DNA of 64,000 bases, from contig JAENZA010000001.1 of assembly GCA_016841485.1 (NCBI GenBank), forward strand, positions 62,001-126,000, given 5' to 3'. The translations under genes were made by a program, and so were the position numbers. Below the pieces are notes generated by a model. The model did not search any database. It had not been told where the DNA came from and worked only from the letters and a program-made list of their open reading frames with translations. Below are positions 27,157 to 37,418 of the stretch, piece after piece. How positions within the stretch are numbered: position 1 is the stretch's first letter; every line of letters starts with the position of its first letter. The DNA is from Methanobacteriota archaeon (GTDB lineage: Archaea > Halobacteriota > Methanomicrobia > Methanomicrobiales > Methanomicrobiaceae).

Positions 27157-29151
27157 ATGAGCAATCCACCCCTGCTGGTCACCTGCGGACTTCCATATAC
27201 CAATGGACCGTGTCATATCGGCCATTTGCGTACGTATGTTCCCGCAGATTTTTACGTTCGATACCTGCGTCATAAAGGAGATGATGTGGTATTTATTTGT
27301 GGTTCTGACAATCATGGGACGCCTATCGTCATCAGTGCCGAACAGAACGGAACGACACCGCGGGAATTATCTGAAAAATACAACGACCATTTTGACAGTA
27401 CCTTCCGCCGTATGAACATCGTCTTTGACAGGTTTGGGATGACAGATGATCCAACGAATCACAAGAGGACCCGGGAGATCGTCCAGGCGCTGACAGACAA
27501 CGGATATGTCTATAGGAAGACGATCAGTCAGAGCTACTGTCCTGAGTGCGAAATGTTTCTCCCTGACCGGTATGTAGAAGGAACCTGCCCCTATTGCGGA
27601 GAGCAGGCAAGGGGTGACGAATGTGATCAGGGATGCGGGAAACATCTCGAACCGGGGGAAATCAAAAATCCCGTCTGCAAGGTCTGTGGCGGAAATGCAG
27701 AACTCAGGGAACAGGAACATTTCTTCTTCCGGCTGGGTGAATTCAGTACATTTCTGGAGTCATACCTCCCGGACCTTGGAGGGACATCAAACGCCAGAAA
27801 TTATGCCCTCGGGTGGGTCAAGGAAGGACTGCATGACTGGTGTATTACCCGGACACTTGACTGGGGGGTGAAATTCCCCGGCCATGATGATCTCGTTGTC
27901 TACGTCTGGATCGACGCCCCGATTGGCTACATGGCATTCACCGAAGAATGGGCTCAGCAGACAGGTGGCAACTGGGAACAGTTCTGGAAGGGAGATTCGC
28001 CAATAACGCATTTCATCGGACAGGACATTATCTATCACCACTGCGTCTTCTGGCCTGCCATCCTTAAAGGGGCAGGATACCGCCCTCCCGATGCGGTCGT
28101 TGCAAGTGGAATGGTAAAGATAGATGACAGGACATTCTCAAAGACCAGGGGATATGTCATCTGGACGAATGACGACTATCTCGACCAGGGCCTCCCTGCC
28201 GATTACCTGAGATACTACCTGCTCGCCTATACATCCCATACAAAGGAACTCAATTTCTCCTGGAAGATATTCCAGGATCGTATCAACAACGAACTGGTAG
28301 ATACTTTTGGAAATTTCCTGTACCGGACACTGCATTTTGCGGCAAACAAACTGGGGGGGATTCCGGAGATGGAACCGGAACCGGAAATTCTTTCCGAGAT
28401 CGGCCGGGTCCTTGAAAGGGTTGACTACGAGATGGGCAGATATGAATTCAAGAACGCTATTGATGCCATGATGAGTCTTGCAGGATATGGCAACTCCTAC
28501 ATCCAGAACAATGCCCCGTGGAAACTGATCAAAGAAGATCGCGCATCCGCAGAACAGGTGATCAGGAACTGTCTTCAGATAGCCAAGGCAACCACCCTGC
28601 TCTTTGATGCCCTTCTGCCCGAAGAAGCACAAAAATCCTGGGAGATGCTCGGCTACAACGACAGTGTAACCGATCACACCCTCGAGGATTCTCTGGCAGG
28701 ATTTGACCATGCAGACCTTCCGAAACCCTCAATAATATTTGCAAAAATCGAAAATGAAACAAGGGAAGAGCTTGAAATTATTATGAATAAAAGGATAGGA
28801 GCGGCAAAGATGAAAGAAGAAACTCCAAAGACAGAACAAATTACCATTGACGAATTCGCCCGCATCGACCTGAGAGTGGCAAAGGTTCTCTCCGCAGAAA
28901 AAGTTGAAGGGTCACGAAACCTTCTGAAATTACAGGTCACGATTGGTGACGAAGAACGGCAGATTGTAAGTGGCATTTCTGACAGGTATGATCCTGAAGA
29001 ACTCATCGGCACCAATATTATCGTATGTGCAAACCTCAAACCGGCGAAAATTTTCGGGATTGAAAGCAGAGGAATGCTTCTTGCAGCGGGAGATGAGGCA
29101 TCTCTGCTGGTACCGAAGAGAGCTGTTGAACCGGGTTCCCGCGTCTGCTGA
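27157..29151 (+). CDS. metG: Methionyl-tRNA synthetase
   Basis: Class I synthetase, 664 residues from the ATG at 27157 (MSNPPLLVTCGLPYTNG). The HIGH motif is HIGH within GPCHIGHLRTY. The KMSKS-equivalent is DRTFSKTRG. The connective peptide carries paired cysteine clusters (CPEC, CPYC, CDQGC, CKVC) for zinc. The last ~110 residues are the fused tRNA-binding OB domain (FARIDLRVAKVLSAEKVEGS). A longer frame to 27100 lacks similarity. The upstream neighbour is divergent. Confidence 0.97.
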   Translation: MSNPPLLVTCGLPYTNGPCHIGHLRTYVPADFYVRYLRHKGDDVVFICGSDNHGTPIVISAEQNGTTPRELSEKYNDHFDSTFRRMNIVFDRFGMTDDPTNHKRTREIVQALTDNGYVYRKTISQSYCPECEMFLPDRYVEGTCPYCGEQARGDECDQGCGKHLEPGEIKNPVCKVCGGNAELREQEHFFFRLGEFSTFLESYLPDLGGTSNARNYALGWVKEGLHDWCITRTLDWGVKFPGHDDLVVYVWIDAPIGYMAFTEEWAQQTGGNWEQFWKGDSPITHFIGQDIIYHHCVFWPAILKGAGYRPPDAVVASGMVKIDDRTFSKTRGYVIWTNDDYLDQGLPADYLRYYLLAYTSHTKELNFSWKIFQDRINNELVDTFGNFLYRTLHFAANKLGGIPEMEPEPEILSEIGRVLERVDYEMGRYEFKNAIDAMMSLAGYGNSYIQNNAPWKLIKEDRASAEQVIRNCLQIAKATTLLFDALLPEEAQKSWEMLGYNDSVTDHTLEDSLAGFDHADLPKPSIIFAKIENETREELEIIMNKRIGAAKMKEETPKTEQITIDEFARIDLRVAKVLSAEKVEGSRNLLKLQVTIGDEERQIVSGISDRYDPEELIGTNIIVCANLKPAKIFGIESRGMLLAAGDEASLLVPKRAVEPGSRVC

Positions 29152-29169
29152 CTCCCACACCGAATTTTC

Positions 29170-29184
29170 TTTTTTTAAAAAAAA
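29170..29184. terminator. T-run/A-run terminator after metG
   Basis: Seven T (29170-29176) directly followed by eight A (29177-29184), 18 bases after the metG stop. On the plus strand it ends metG; on the minus strand the same tract could end tRNA-Arg transcription. The 190 bases between metG and the tRNA hold no other gene. Confidence 0.5.
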
Positions 29185-29344
29185 TATATTCTTACCAGGG
29201 ATGGATGAACGACCTCGTTCAAATTATGGAAATTCCCCGCTACTTGCCAGTTATCAACCAAATTTATCCGTGATATCGGTCATTGAAACGAAATCTTAAG
29301 ACGCAAGCGAAACGTTGCAGGATTATCATGCACAAAACAGAAAA

Positions 29345-29419
29345 CGGACCTGGAGGGATTCGAACCCCCGACGTCCGGGTTAGAAGCCCGGCGCTATATC
29401 CTGGCTAAGCCACAGGTCC
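29345..29419 (-). tRNA. tRNA-Arg (TCT)
   Basis: Minus-strand cloverleaf with acceptor arms GGACCTG and CAGGTCC (all Watson-Crick) and discriminator G. The anticodon stem-loop is CCGGGCTTCTAACCCGG with anticodon TCT, and the T-arm is GGGGGTTCGAATCCCTC. CCA not encoded, no intron. A TATA-like ACAATATCTATAAG lies just upstream. Confidence 0.96.
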
Positions 29420-29482
29420 ACATTACTCCTTATAGATATTGTATTAGGGAGGCTTAAATTCTTGTAAAATGGAGATATGTGC

Positions 29483-29890
29483 CTATGAACCTGCACGGTA
29501 ACAGGAAGGCTTGATTATCTCCACAAAGGTCGGTTCACCCCATTTTGTGCCTACGACGGATTTGGATACCGCATTGTCCACGTACTGTACCTGAATCCTC
29601 GCAGACATGCGCTCACGCTCCTCATAATAGACCGGGGAGACATATTCGACCAGTCTCTTCATCTGAATTGTCAGGGAAATTACCCTGACAATGATACCGC
29701 GATCACCACGGGTAAAATCATCAAGATCGACAGAGGTCAGAAAGATGACATCTCCGGGAGACACCCCGGTGAGGGAGATCAGGTTGTGGGCGCTCTGAAG
29801 TTCAAGGGTTCGCGGCTTGCCCTTCTTTAATTCGTCAAGGACCGGATTTGTAATGCCTGTTAATGCTACGCATTTGATAACACAATTCAT
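29483..29890 (-). CDS. DUF473 family protein
   Basis: Methanogen-specific protein of unknown function, about 135 residues. N-terminal CVALTGITNPVLDEL, then TLELQSAHNLI, and a GDVIFLTSVDLDDFTRGDRGIIVRV beta-barrel-like segment match the family. I start at the ATG at 29890 with GGTGAGAG upstream; a GTG at 29899 is the longer option. It directly follows the PAC2 gene, so the two are probably cotranscribed. Confidence 0.75.
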   Translation of the reverse strand: MNCVIKCVALTGITNPVLDELKKGKPRTLELQSAHNLISLTGVSPGDVIFLTSVDLDDFTRGDRGIIVRVISLTIQMKRLVEYVSPVYYEERERMSARIQVQYVDNAVSKSVVGTKWGEPTFVEIIKPSCYRAGS

Positions 29891-29895
29891 CTCTC

Positions 29896-30612
29896 TCACC
29901 CGTACATTGGAAGCTGCTCTTTTTTCACCGGCGTCTGTTCTGCCTGCTCGACCTGTTCGGCCATCTGCTGGAGCGCTGCCTCAATTTCTGTCGCCTGGTC
30001 CATCAGAGGCTCGACATCCAGATCAAATCCATAGATTAGATTTAAGATCTTAATGACCGATGCTGCCGCCCGGGGATCGGGATTATTCACTGTTTCACCA
30101 AGTAGGCCAAAGGAAGAAATTCCATTGACTTTGCATTCAACAAGCAGACTTCCAGCAATCCCTGTTATGCTTCCCATCGGGAGAATTTCAGCCTTATCTT
30201 TAATTCTCTCAAGAGACTGGCTGTCTCCGGCCACACCGAAAACACGTTTTTCTACCTCATTGGTGACAATGCCTGCAATAACCACCACTTCCTTTATCGA
30301 AAAAGGCTCAATCCAGTCCAGGAGACCGTTTGATATTTCATAACAGATCATTGGATGAATGGGAACATCAGAGATGACGATGACATATGAATCCTTCCGG
30401 TAAATACGGACGGGAGCATTGATCACCCCGTTGACCATCATCGCCATGGCAGGAAAATACTTACTGGTAATGTTGCCGATGTGGCTAAATTCCAGAACAT
30501 CAACAATATGAGCCAGCGCTATACTGCCCACAAGGCCACTGCCGGGAAACCCCATGAACACCGTGAGGTCTTCCCCATCGAGGTCAAGGGAATGAATCTT
30601 TATATCGTCCAT
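29896..30612 (-). CDS. PAC2 family proteasome assembly chaperone-like protein, HbYX-type tail
   Basis: Second PAC2 protein in the window. GFPGSGLVGSIALAHIVD (near residue 22) and the GSITGIAGSLLVE and LLGETVNNPDPRAA segments are family features. The C-terminal 40 residues form a charged helix and the protein ends in MYG. This fits an HbYX motif (hydrophobic-Tyr-any), which docks proteins onto proteasome alpha rings. Start at the ATG at 30612 (MDDIKIH). A role as proteasome chaperone (PbaA/PbaB type) is inferred. Confidence 0.8.
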   Translation of the reverse strand: MDDIKIHSLDLDGEDLTVFMGFPGSGLVGSIALAHIVDVLEFSHIGNITSKYFPAMAMMVNGVINAPVRIYRKDSYVIVISDVPIHPMICYEISNGLLDWIEPFSIKEVVVIAGIVTNEVEKRVFGVAGDSQSLERIKDKAEILPMGSITGIAGSLLVECKVNGISSFGLLGETVNNPDPRAAASVIKILNLIYGFDLDVEPLMDQATEIEAALQQMAEQVEQAEQTPVKKEQLPMYG

Positions 30613-30743
30613 AATAACACAGTCCTGCAAATTTGAATGTTCTAACCATGGGCCAACAGATAAATAAGTTTTCTATCCCTGTACCCGCTTCCCGGACCGC
30701 AATCAGCCGAAGAATGATAACGCTGAAAGGACAATATGTCGGT

Positions 30744-31091
30744 ATGACCGAATACCAGATCAAGCGTGGATTTAAAACCGGCCTGAGCGAACGAATGATA
30801 GATGGTCTGGAGAAGTACTTTGAAGAGACGGCACGTGAAGACGGCAGTCACTTTTCAATATCGTACGGATCATTTTCACGGCTGGAAGTATATACTGGGG
30901 AGAACGAAAAAACCCTGATTTGTGAGTCTGAATCCGACATGGGTATCTTTGACAGACTGCCTGAAGAGGAGGCAAACGCCATGGTCCTGGATACCAATAA
31001 AAGGTTCCGCCAGTACCTGGAATATGTCACAGGCTACAATACCAAAGAACGAAAGAAAAATGCAGAAAAAGCTGCGAAAAAAGCTAATTAA
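30744..31091 (+). CDS. DUF5611 family protein
   Basis: Small archaeal protein of unknown function, 115 residues from the ATG at 30744 (MTEYQIKRGFKTGL), where the family normally begins. The C-terminus has LDTNKRFRQYLEYVTGYNTKER followed by a lysine-rich tail. In-frame ATGs at 30648 and 30714 would give a longer product. Plus-strand gene, convergent with leuS. Confidence 0.68.
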   Translation: MTEYQIKRGFKTGLSERMIDGLEKYFEETAREDGSHFSISYGSFSRLEVYTGENEKTLICESESDMGIFDRLPEEEANAMVLDTNKRFRQYLEYVTGYNTKERKKNAEKAAKKAN

Positions 31092-31100
31092 TCCACATTC

Positions 31101-31116
31101 TTTTTTTTAAAAAAAA
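31101..31116. terminator. T-run/A-run between DUF5611 gene and leuS
   Basis: Eight T (31101-31108) followed by eight A (31109-31116), in the 26 bases between two convergent stop codons. Gives a T-run to both transcripts. Same design as at 29170 and 46772. Confidence 0.6.
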
Positions 31117-31117
31117 G

Positions 31118-33895
31118 TTATTCGATGACAATTGCCGGCTTGAACGGAAGTGCGGCACGTGCCTTTGGATGAGAACTTTGTCCGGCATCGACAATGGACA
31201 CTTGCACCCCGAATTCCCGTTCCAGGAAATCCTTCACGGTTTCAAAGACATGTATTTCGTCGATACCCGACGATGCAATAACCCGGACAAGTTCGGGCGG
31301 AAGCCGGTGGATCAGATTCGTCACCTGTTTTGCAGCATCAGTCGCCTCTTTTCCGCGTGATCGCATGGCCTCATCCTTCATTATCTCACCAATAATCTTC
31401 TTCCGGTCGGTAGCGCACGCAACCGTTCTGAAAACATCATATTTCCAGGCAGGTGCAACAAAGAGGGTCAGGTGCTCCTGATCGATCTGGATGAGTTTGA
31501 TAATTGACTCAATATCCTCGACTGTCCTTGAAAGAAGCTCCTCTGATAGTTCGAGATTCGGATCAATCTTCGTCTCATCCAGGACAGGCCAGTCCGTAAA
31601 AGCAATGGGATTTCCATCGCCAATTTCTTCCCATAATTTTTCCGAGGTATAGGGAATAAACGGTGCCAGTAACTGCACCCAGGCCTGTGCAATCTCACCT
31701 ATTACCGCAGATGTCCTCACGCCCTCAGGAAGTCTGCGACGATACCATTTGAGGTCTGACTCTACACTGAAATACGCCTCCTGAAGTGCCTGGCGGGTCT
31801 GAAACGACATCAGCGCAGATGTTGTCCGCTGAATATGTTCCTGCATCCTTGAGAGTACCCAACGGTCGATATCGTATGAGTCGGTGGTGGAGACAGCTTC
31901 CATGATGGTATTCCAGAAACGTTCGATCTGCTTTCTGGTGGACGAAACCAGTTCATTTCTCCAGTCAAAATCCTGCCAGGGTTCTGCACTGCCTACCAGA
32001 AACATCCTAACGGTATCGGCCCCGAAGTCATTGATCGCATCTTCGAGAAGGATGACATTTCCTTTCGAGGAAGACATCTTCGCTCCCTCAAGAAGACCCA
32101 TGCCAAAGATAACCATCCCTTTTGGACGGAGTGATTCGGGGAAGATAGCATCATGATGGAAGAGCTGGAAGGTCAGGTGGTTTGAGATCAGGTCTTTTGC
32201 AGAGAACCTGAAGTCGTAGGGATACCAGTATAGGAATTCGCTGCGCAGATCATCCAGAATACCCATCTCAACCGTCTCAGGGGAGCCTCGCCCATAGAAT
32301 ATGTAGTCAAAGACATCGGGAGTCAGTAATTTGGGATCAATCAGACGGATCTTATGGGCGATGGTATAATATGACATATAAATGGTCGAATCGGAGAGAG
32401 GCTCGACCAGCCAGTCCTTATCCCACGGCAGATGGGTTCCGAGACCGATACGCCGTGTGCATGCCCAGTCATTCAGCCAGTCGATGGTGCGGTTGAATTC
32501 AGCCCTAACTTCAGGTGGAACGAGTGATATACGATCAAGATCCGCATGCACCGCTTCTTTCCACTCTGGATCGCTGTACTTTAAGAACCACTGGTCATGA
32601 AGAATGCGGACATACACTCTGGAGCCGCAACGGCAGACAACATTTCTCGTGTCAAATTCGAACATTACCGCTGAGCCATACCGCTCTAGCATCAGATCTG
32701 CGATATCGTCTCGTGCTTCCTTTACCGGCTTTCCCCCATATTCGGGAAGCATGCGACCCTTTGAGTGCTCGGCATTGTACACTTCCTGCGTCAGGACCTC
32801 CATGGCAGGATCATTCTGATCAATGATACCGGCCTTCTCGACTGCATCCTTCGCCGGGAACTCCCCATACCCTTCAACCGCAATTAGAGCGACAGGACGA
32901 ATGTCGGTGTATCTGCCGGTTTCCTGAAGATCCCTGAGGGCGATGTAATCAAATGGAGCATGAGCCGGCACACTCATCACAATTCCGGTGGCCATGTCCG
33001 GGTCCACAAACGCGGCCGGGAGAATCCTCACTTCACCACTCAAAGGATTGGAGACGGTTTCATCGATCAGATCCGTGCCGGGGATCTCACCTTCAATGAC
33101 GACATCATGATCCTGAAGAGCGATCTTTTCCGTTGCTTCGGGCGAGAGAATCCATTTCTGTCCGTCGACCTTCACCTTCCGGTATGTCACTTTGGGGTTG
33201 ACCCAGAGATTGGTTACACCGTACGTTGTCTCAGGTCTCAGGGTTGCACACGGTATGAGATAATCATTCCAGCTAAACATTACCAGAACGAATTTAATGA
33301 TCTCCGCCTGCTCCCCTTCCATCAGATCGTGATCACCGACAGGATTGTCGCACTGCATACAGTATTTTACCGGGTGCGCACCACGCACAACCCTGTTCTG
33401 ATCATGAAGGTGAAGATACTGCCATTCTATGAATTTACTGTAGGTGGGATCGACGGTCGTAAACCTGCGCCTCCAGTCAATAGAAAGGCCGCAGCGGCTC
33501 ATGACTCGCTCGTATTCCTGGCTGAAATACTTCACAATCTCCATCGGTTCGACGAACTGCTCCAGAATATCACTAGGCACCCGGTAGAGGTCGCGGTATA
33601 GAAGAATGGTTTTCTCATCTCTTGCGGCAATTCTTTTCGATATCCCGATAACCGGCGTTCCGGTCACATGAAATGCCATGGGATAGAGAACCTGTTTGCC
33701 CTGCATTCTCCAGAATCGGGCAATGACATCAGGAACAATATATGTCCGACCGTGACCAACATGCATCGCCCCGCTGGGATATGGATAGGCAACGTTCAGG
33801 TAGAACTTCTCTTTTTCACCGGGGTCTGAACAGAATTGCTCTTTCCAGGCATCCGCATATTCTGATTCCAACTTTTTGATATCAAACTTAGTCAC
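31118..33895 (-). CDS. leuS: Leucyl-tRNA synthetase (archaeal type)
   Basis: Class Ia synthetase, 925 residues. The HIGH motif appears as HVGHGRTY (near 43), with [13 protein letters not shown] preceding. The KMSKS motif is KMSSSKGN. The CP1 editing domain has [15 protein letters not shown], the conserved threonine-rich editing pocket. The archaeal-type C-terminal extension is present. Long antisense frames inside it are not genes. Leader of 70 bases separates it from the PIN-ATPase gene. Confidence 0.97.
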   Translation of the reverse strand: MTKFDIKKLESEYADAWKEQFCSDPGEKEKFYLNVAYPYPSGAMHVGHGRTYIVPDVIARFWRMQGKQVLYPMAFHVTGTPVIGISKRIAARDEKTILLYRDLYRVPSDILEQFVEPMEIVKYFSQEYERVMSRCGLSIDWRRRFTTVDPTYSKFIEWQYLHLHDQNRVVRGAHPVKYCMQCDNPVGDHDLMEGEQAEIIKFVLVMFSWNDYLIPCATLRPETTYGVTNLWVNPKVTYRKVKVDGQKWILSPEATEKIALQDHDVVIEGEIPGTDLIDETVSNPLSGEVRILPAAFVDPDMATGIVMSVPAHAPFDYIALRDLQETGRYTDIRPVALIAVEGYGEFPAKDAVEKAGIIDQNDPAMEVLTQEVYNAEHSKGRMLPEYGGKPVKEARDDIADLMLERYGSAVMFEFDTRNVVCRCGSRVYVRILHDQWFLKYSDPEWKEAVHADLDRISLVPPEVRAEFNRTIDWLNDWACTRRIGLGTHLPWDKDWLVEPLSDSTIYMSYYTIAHKIRLIDPKLLTPDVFDYIFYGRGSPETVEMGILDDLRSEFLYWYPYDFRFSAKDLISNHLTFQLFHHDAIFPESLRPKGMVIFGMGLLEGAKMSSSKGNVILLEDAINDFGADTVRMFLVGSAEPWQDFDWRNELVSSTRKQIERFWNTIMEAVSTTDSYDIDRWVLSRMQEHIQRTTSALMSFQTRQALQEAYFSVESDLKWYRRRLPEGVRTSAVIGEIAQAWVQLLAPFIPYTSEKLWEEIGDGNPIAFTDWPVLDETKIDPNLELSEELLSRTVEDIESIIKLIQIDQEHLTLFVAPAWKYDVFRTVACATDRKKIIGEIMKDEAMRSRGKEATDAAKQVTNLIHRLPPELVRVIASSGIDEIHVFETVKDFLEREFGVQVSIVDAGQSSHPKARAALPFKPAIVIE

Positions 33896-33965
33896 TTCTT
33901 AACTCCCCTCAATCTCCAGCAATGATCACAATAATCTCCAGAATAATTGGCATTCAAAAATAAAG

Positions 33966-35915
33966 TTAGTTTCCTACCGGTTTGAGGCGGATAACCTCCT
34001 TTTCTTCAAACCGGCGAATCATGTCCTGCGCGATGGTGCTGCTCTTTGCAACGGTAATCTCGCCTTCATCATTAACCGTCGCAGTGAACAGGTACTCCTT
34101 GCCACCAAAGACATCAACGATCTTACCTGCATTTTCCGGACTGATTATTGAAAGATTCTTTTTATCGGTTCTCAGCTCGATCCCTTCACTGGTTGAAATT
34201 CCCTCGGCCTTCGGAGAGCCACCGCGTTCTTCCTTTTCCTCGTACTCGGAGAGCGGACGGATGTCGATGCCGATGCTCAGTTTGTTGACGATGCCAGCAA
34301 CATTTTTTCCGCCCTTGCCAATAGCCGCAGGTACGTCACGGTCATCAATATAGACAACGGCTTTATTATCCGTCAGCATTCTGACCTTCACAGGACCATC
34401 CGTAAAGCGCCCGATTTCGTGTTGAATTTCACGTTCTGCAACCTTCCATGCGAGATTTTCCTCGATAATTTCAGGTTCCGGAGCCGGTTCTTCAACAGGA
34501 GCGGGTTCTTCTTTCACTATCTCAGGAGGCGTTACTGCTGCCGGTTCAGGACGAGCAGCTTCCGCTTTGGCGACCGGTAAAATTACCGTTTCTCCCTCAT
34601 ATCGGAATGCTTCACCGATAAGTTTGCCACTCTGCAGATCCGTCACGGAAATTATCGGACGCGCCGTAAAGGATTCCGGCATCTCCGTTGGCCGACGAAT
34701 GGAATAGTCAATCCTGTAGACACCCTGAATTTTACCCTCCTTAATCGAGATGATAGTACCGACTGCCATTGCAGCAACACCAAAATCAACCCTGAGAAGA
34801 ATTCTCTGAAGGGCTTCCAGAACATCTGCTCCATCGAGTACCCCGATCATTCCAACACCTGAAAGACGCATGTCCACAAATACCCCGAAATCCTCGTCCT
34901 TTCTTATCTCATCGAATATGACGAAATCCGGACGTGACATTAACAGGACACCTGCGGTCTGCACCATACTTCCGTCAAGCGCAGTAAACTGGGTAATCCC
35001 TTCCGGTGTATGGAGATCACGCGGCGATTCCATTGAAGATACCTGATAGCCTGCATTTGCCAGGTATATTGCAATGCTTCGAACAAGGGTGGTTTTTCCA
35101 CTTCCGGGATTACCGGCAATAATGACTCCCCCTTTGGCGTCACCAAGACATTTTCGTACGATATCAGCACATGCATAATCTTCAAGAACGCATTCCCTCA
35201 CCGGCCGCACAGCAGTAATTTCCATTGCGTCCGTAAATGGACGGCGTGCTATGGAGATACGCAGGGCTCCGATCTGAACAACGGTAATCCCGCGCCTTTC
35301 AATCTCGATATACCCTTCAGGGTCCCGCTTTGCACGTTCAAGAATCTCCTGGGCCGTCTGCCTGAGGTCATATTCGCTCAAAGCCACATCATGCACCGGC
35401 ACAAGTTTCATCTTCCCGGGTTCACCCTTCTTTGCAATCGGCCGCAGACGCTCCTTGAGCGTTACTGAAACCGTCTTTTCGTCAAAGAAACGTTCAATTG
35501 AAAGTGGTGAAAAATCACCAACCTGCGGTTTGAGATAGAGCACATCAATGCCCTTTGCACGGGCAACTTCCGCCTGGACGATATCACTTGTAATAAAACG
35601 TGCATCCTCAAATTCTAAAGCCACATTTCTGATAATTGCGTCAATTTCCCCGCCACTGGCAAGTTTTACCTGTTCCAGACTTGGCCGGTCACCAACATAA
35701 AAGAGTTCTATCTCCCCTGCTTCTGCCATTTTGGAGAGTTCCTGAAGCTCGATAAGGCCGCTAAAACCAATTTCCCTTCCCTGGTTGGCCTGTGATTCTA
35801 GTTCTGCGATAACGGCTTCGGGTATTATTATTGTGGAACCCTTATATTCTCCCTCCCTGAGCATGGAGGTGATGCGTCCATCTATAACGACGCTCGTATC
35901 GGGCACGAGTTTCAT
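33966..35915 (-). CDS. PIN domain-ATPase-KH domain protein (PINA-like)
   Basis: 649 residues. The N-terminal PIN nuclease domain (about 1-130) has acidic residues in [16 protein letters not shown] and [12 protein letters not shown]. The VirB11/PilT-type ATPase (about 240-430) has Walker [10 protein letters not shown] and Walker [14 protein letters not shown] proline/glutamate-rich linker (about 460-490) precedes a KH domain with GKGGKN near 535. Archaeal PINA proteins act in Holliday-junction branch migration and repair; transfer of that role here is by family. It may be cotranscribed with hisI (25 bases upstream). Confidence 0.88.
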   Translation of the reverse strand: MKLVPDTSVVIDGRITSMLREGEYKGSTIIIPEAVIAELESQANQGREIGFSGLIELQELSKMAEAGEIELFYVGDRPSLEQVKLASGGEIDAIIRNVALEFEDARFITSDIVQAEVARAKGIDVLYLKPQVGDFSPLSIERFFDEKTVSVTLKERLRPIAKKGEPGKMKLVPVHDVALSEYDLRQTAQEILERAKRDPEGYIEIERRGITVVQIGALRISIARRPFTDAMEITAVRPVRECVLEDYACADIVRKCLGDAKGGVIIAGNPGSGKTTLVRSIAIYLANAGYQVSSMESPRDLHTPEGITQFTALDGSMVQTAGVLLMSRPDFVIFDEIRKDEDFGVFVDMRLSGVGMIGVLDGADVLEALQRILLRVDFGVAAMAVGTIISIKEGKIQGVYRIDYSIRRPTEMPESFTARPIISVTDLQSGKLIGEAFRYEGETVILPVAKAEAARPEPAAVTPPEIVKEEPAPVEEPAPEPEIIEENLAWKVAEREIQHEIGRFTDGPVKVRMLTDNKAVVYIDDRDVPAAIGKGGKNVAGIVNKLSIGIDIRPLSEYEEKEERGGSPKAEGISTSEGIELRTDKKNLSIISPENAGKIVDVFGGKEYLFTATVNDEGEITVAKSSTIAQDMIRRFEEKEVIRLKPVGN

Positions 35916-35940
35916 AAAAATATCACCACATTAATAGATG

Positions 35941-36315
35941 TCATTCATCCTTATTAGCATATACCTCAGCAGGATCAAAGATGCGTGGTGCAATAATTTT
36001 CCCCTCAATAGTACGATAAAAACATGTGGCATGTCCGGTATGACATGCAGCTCCCCCAACCTGTTCTACCTGGTAAACGAGAGTGTCCTCATCGCAATCG
36101 ACAAGTACCGATATCACCTTCTGGAAATTTCCCGATTCCTCTCCTTTTTTCCATATTTTCCTGCGGCTTCTTGAATAATAGTGCGCATAACCGGTCGCAA
36201 GTGTTTGATCAACTGCCTCCCTGTTTGCGTATGCCAGCATCAAAACGGAACCTGTGCCAAAATCCTGTGCAATCACAGGAATGAGACCATCTCTGTCAAA
36301 ATTGAGTTTCATCAT
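35941..36315 (-). CDS. hisI: Phosphoribosyl-AMP cyclohydrolase
   Basis: Third step of histidine synthesis, opening the purine ring of PR-AMP. Zinc and catalytic residues are in [16 protein letters not shown] and [12 protein letters not shown]. The [18 protein letters not shown] block is diagnostic. 124 residues, no HisE fusion. Starts 7 bases after the prepilin peptidase gene ends. Certain. Confidence 0.96.
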   Translation of the reverse strand: MMKLNFDRDGLIPVIAQDFGTGSVLMLAYANREAVDQTLATGYAHYYSRSRRKIWKKGEESGNFQKVISVLVDCDEDTLVYQVEQVGGAACHTGHATCFYRTIEGKIIAPRIFDPAEVYANKDE

Positions 36316-36322
36316 TTGTCAC

Positions 36323-37117
36323 CTACAGCAGCGCAACCATTACGATGGAAAGAATATCCCCTACAATGGCAGCAGAGAGAAAACCCGCACAGATTGGAAC
36401 AATAAACGGCACACCATAGGATATCCATACCTTTCCGACCCGCCGGTACAGTTCCAGTTCTTCGCGGTATTCTTCGGGATGACGTTTGAAATCCCTTGTA
36501 TATAGCCTTCGTTCGCCCTTGAGCATTCTTCGTATGGCTTCACCGAATGAGAGATAGCGCCGCGATATATTCCCATCCTCAGTTTCGGAAAAATCTTCCA
36601 TAATAAATCCGAATTCATTTTCAATATTTGTGCCGTCAACCGGAAATCCTACAAGCATATAACGGAGAGGAGCACGGTTCCCTCTCCTTAGATTCATCCC
36701 GAGAATGGCAAGTGGGGTAAATAGATTCAGGATCACCGCATTGAGCAGAACACTCAGTGGGAAATAGGCAAGAACCGGATACCCGAAAAGGGGTTCCCCC
36801 GGATACAATGGCACACATGCGGTGATAAATATCAGCGCCCATGCATCGGCCCCCCCAAAGAGATGCAGATATGCTGCGGCAAAGTAGAAAAAAGCACATA
36901 ATATGCCTGACATGATGAGAATCCCGGCCAGAAATCCGGGGTTCGCACCGTCTGAAAAAAGAATCACATAAGTGGCTACCGCCATTGGAACCGCGATTCC
37001 AAGCATGGGATACCATGTTTTGAAGGGAACTCTCCGCTCCCGAATATCAAGAAACGATGCATAGCAGAGAGTGAGGCCGATAGCAACAGATGACAGGGCA
37101 AGGGTAGGGATCATCAT
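36323..37117 (-). CDS. A24 family prepilin/prearchaellin-type aspartic peptidase
   Basis: Membrane aspartyl protease that cuts class III signal peptides of archaeal pilins or archaellins. 264 residues, about six transmembrane helices. The two catalytic aspartates are in SFLDIRERRVP (residue about 24) and FGGADAWA (GxGD-like, near 90). A hydrophilic insert of ~80 residues (about 135-215, with many Arg and Glu) is long compared with FlaK. It is divergent from the ferredoxin-hydrogenase operon and 5 kb from a pilus-type ATPase. Assignment to pilin or archaellin is open. Confidence 0.85.
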   Translation of the reverse strand: MMIPTLALSSVAIGLTLCYASFLDIRERRVPFKTWYPMLGIAVPMAVATYVILFSDGANPGFLAGILIMSGILCAFFYFAAAYLHLFGGADAWALIFITACVPLYPGEPLFGYPVLAYFPLSVLLNAVILNLFTPLAILGMNLRRGNRAPLRYMLVGFPVDGTNIENEFGFIMEDFSETEDGNISRRYLSFGEAIRRMLKGERRLYTRDFKRHPEEYREELELYRRVGKVWISYGVPFIVPICAGFLSAAIVGDILSIVMVALL

Positions 37118-37265
37118 GAACAGAGAAGATTCGTCATAGAATCATTTATGTGTGGCGGTACTCCTGGACAATGCACTAATGAATGTTTGTATTGAATATC
37201 AAAAACGATATGTAATAAAAATCCGCAATAACCCAACATCTGCCTAAATTATCCTCAAATTTATC

Positions 37266-37286
37266 TTTTTTGATATAATCAAAAAA
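37266..37286. promoter_or_regulatory. Perfect 9-base inverted repeat overlapping a TATA-like element
   Basis: TTTTTTGAT (37266-37274), centre ATA, ATCAAAAAA (37278-37286). The centre and inner arms read GATATAATC, which could also act as a TATA element, so a bound protein would compete with TBP. It could instead be a T-run terminator for either strand, though no transcript is known to need one here. Confidence 0.5.
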
Positions 37287-37316
37287 TTATAAGGTAAATA
37301 GATTTCCCAAAAATAT

Positions 37317-37345
37317 GATAGTAAAGGCTTTACCCTATTACTATC
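37317..37345. promoter_or_regulatory. Nested palindromes upstream of the hydrogenase operon
   Basis: The outer perfect 8-base arms are GATAGTAA (37317-37324) and TTACTATC (37338-37345). Nested within and overlapping the left arm is the palindrome GTAAAG-G-CTTTAC (37321-37333). The two share the left arm, so a dimeric regulator might bind in two registers. It lies about 75-100 bases before the ferredoxin start, possibly just downstream of the TATA element. Confidence 0.5.
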
Positions 37346-37377
37346 ACCATTTAATTATTACCATAATATTAACAGGC

Positions 37378-37411
37378 GAGGAAACCCCTCACCTTCCCGT
37401 CGCAAGAAGGT
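37378..37411 (+). promoter_or_regulatory. Leader hairpins that include the ferredoxin Shine-Dalgarno
   Basis: GAGG (37378-37381) can pair with CCTC (37387-37390). ACCTT (37391-37395) can pair with AAGGT (37407-37411). AAGGT is also the best Shine-Dalgarno for the ATG at 37419, 7 bases away, so the second stem would hide it. Stems are short (4 and 5 pairs), so this is only a candidate for translational control. Confidence 0.35.
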
Positions 37412-37418
37412 TACCAGA

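Larger units (their letters stand above)
37118..37418. promoter_or_regulatory. Divergent control region of prepilin peptidase and hydrogenase operon
   Basis: 301 bases without a gene, strongly AT-rich, containing at least three perfect inverted repeats (listed separately at 37266, 37317 and 37321) and two small hairpins next to the ferredoxin start. TATA-like sequences occur at about 37271-37279 (within the first repeat) and 37287-37292. It is by far the most structured intergenic region in the window. Confidence 0.6.

Noticed and set aside
32960..33601. Plus-strand 213-codon open frame inside leuS
   Set aside because: It is antisense to well-conserved leucyl-tRNA synthetase sequence, has no recognisable domain and no Shine-Dalgarno, so it is a shadow frame.
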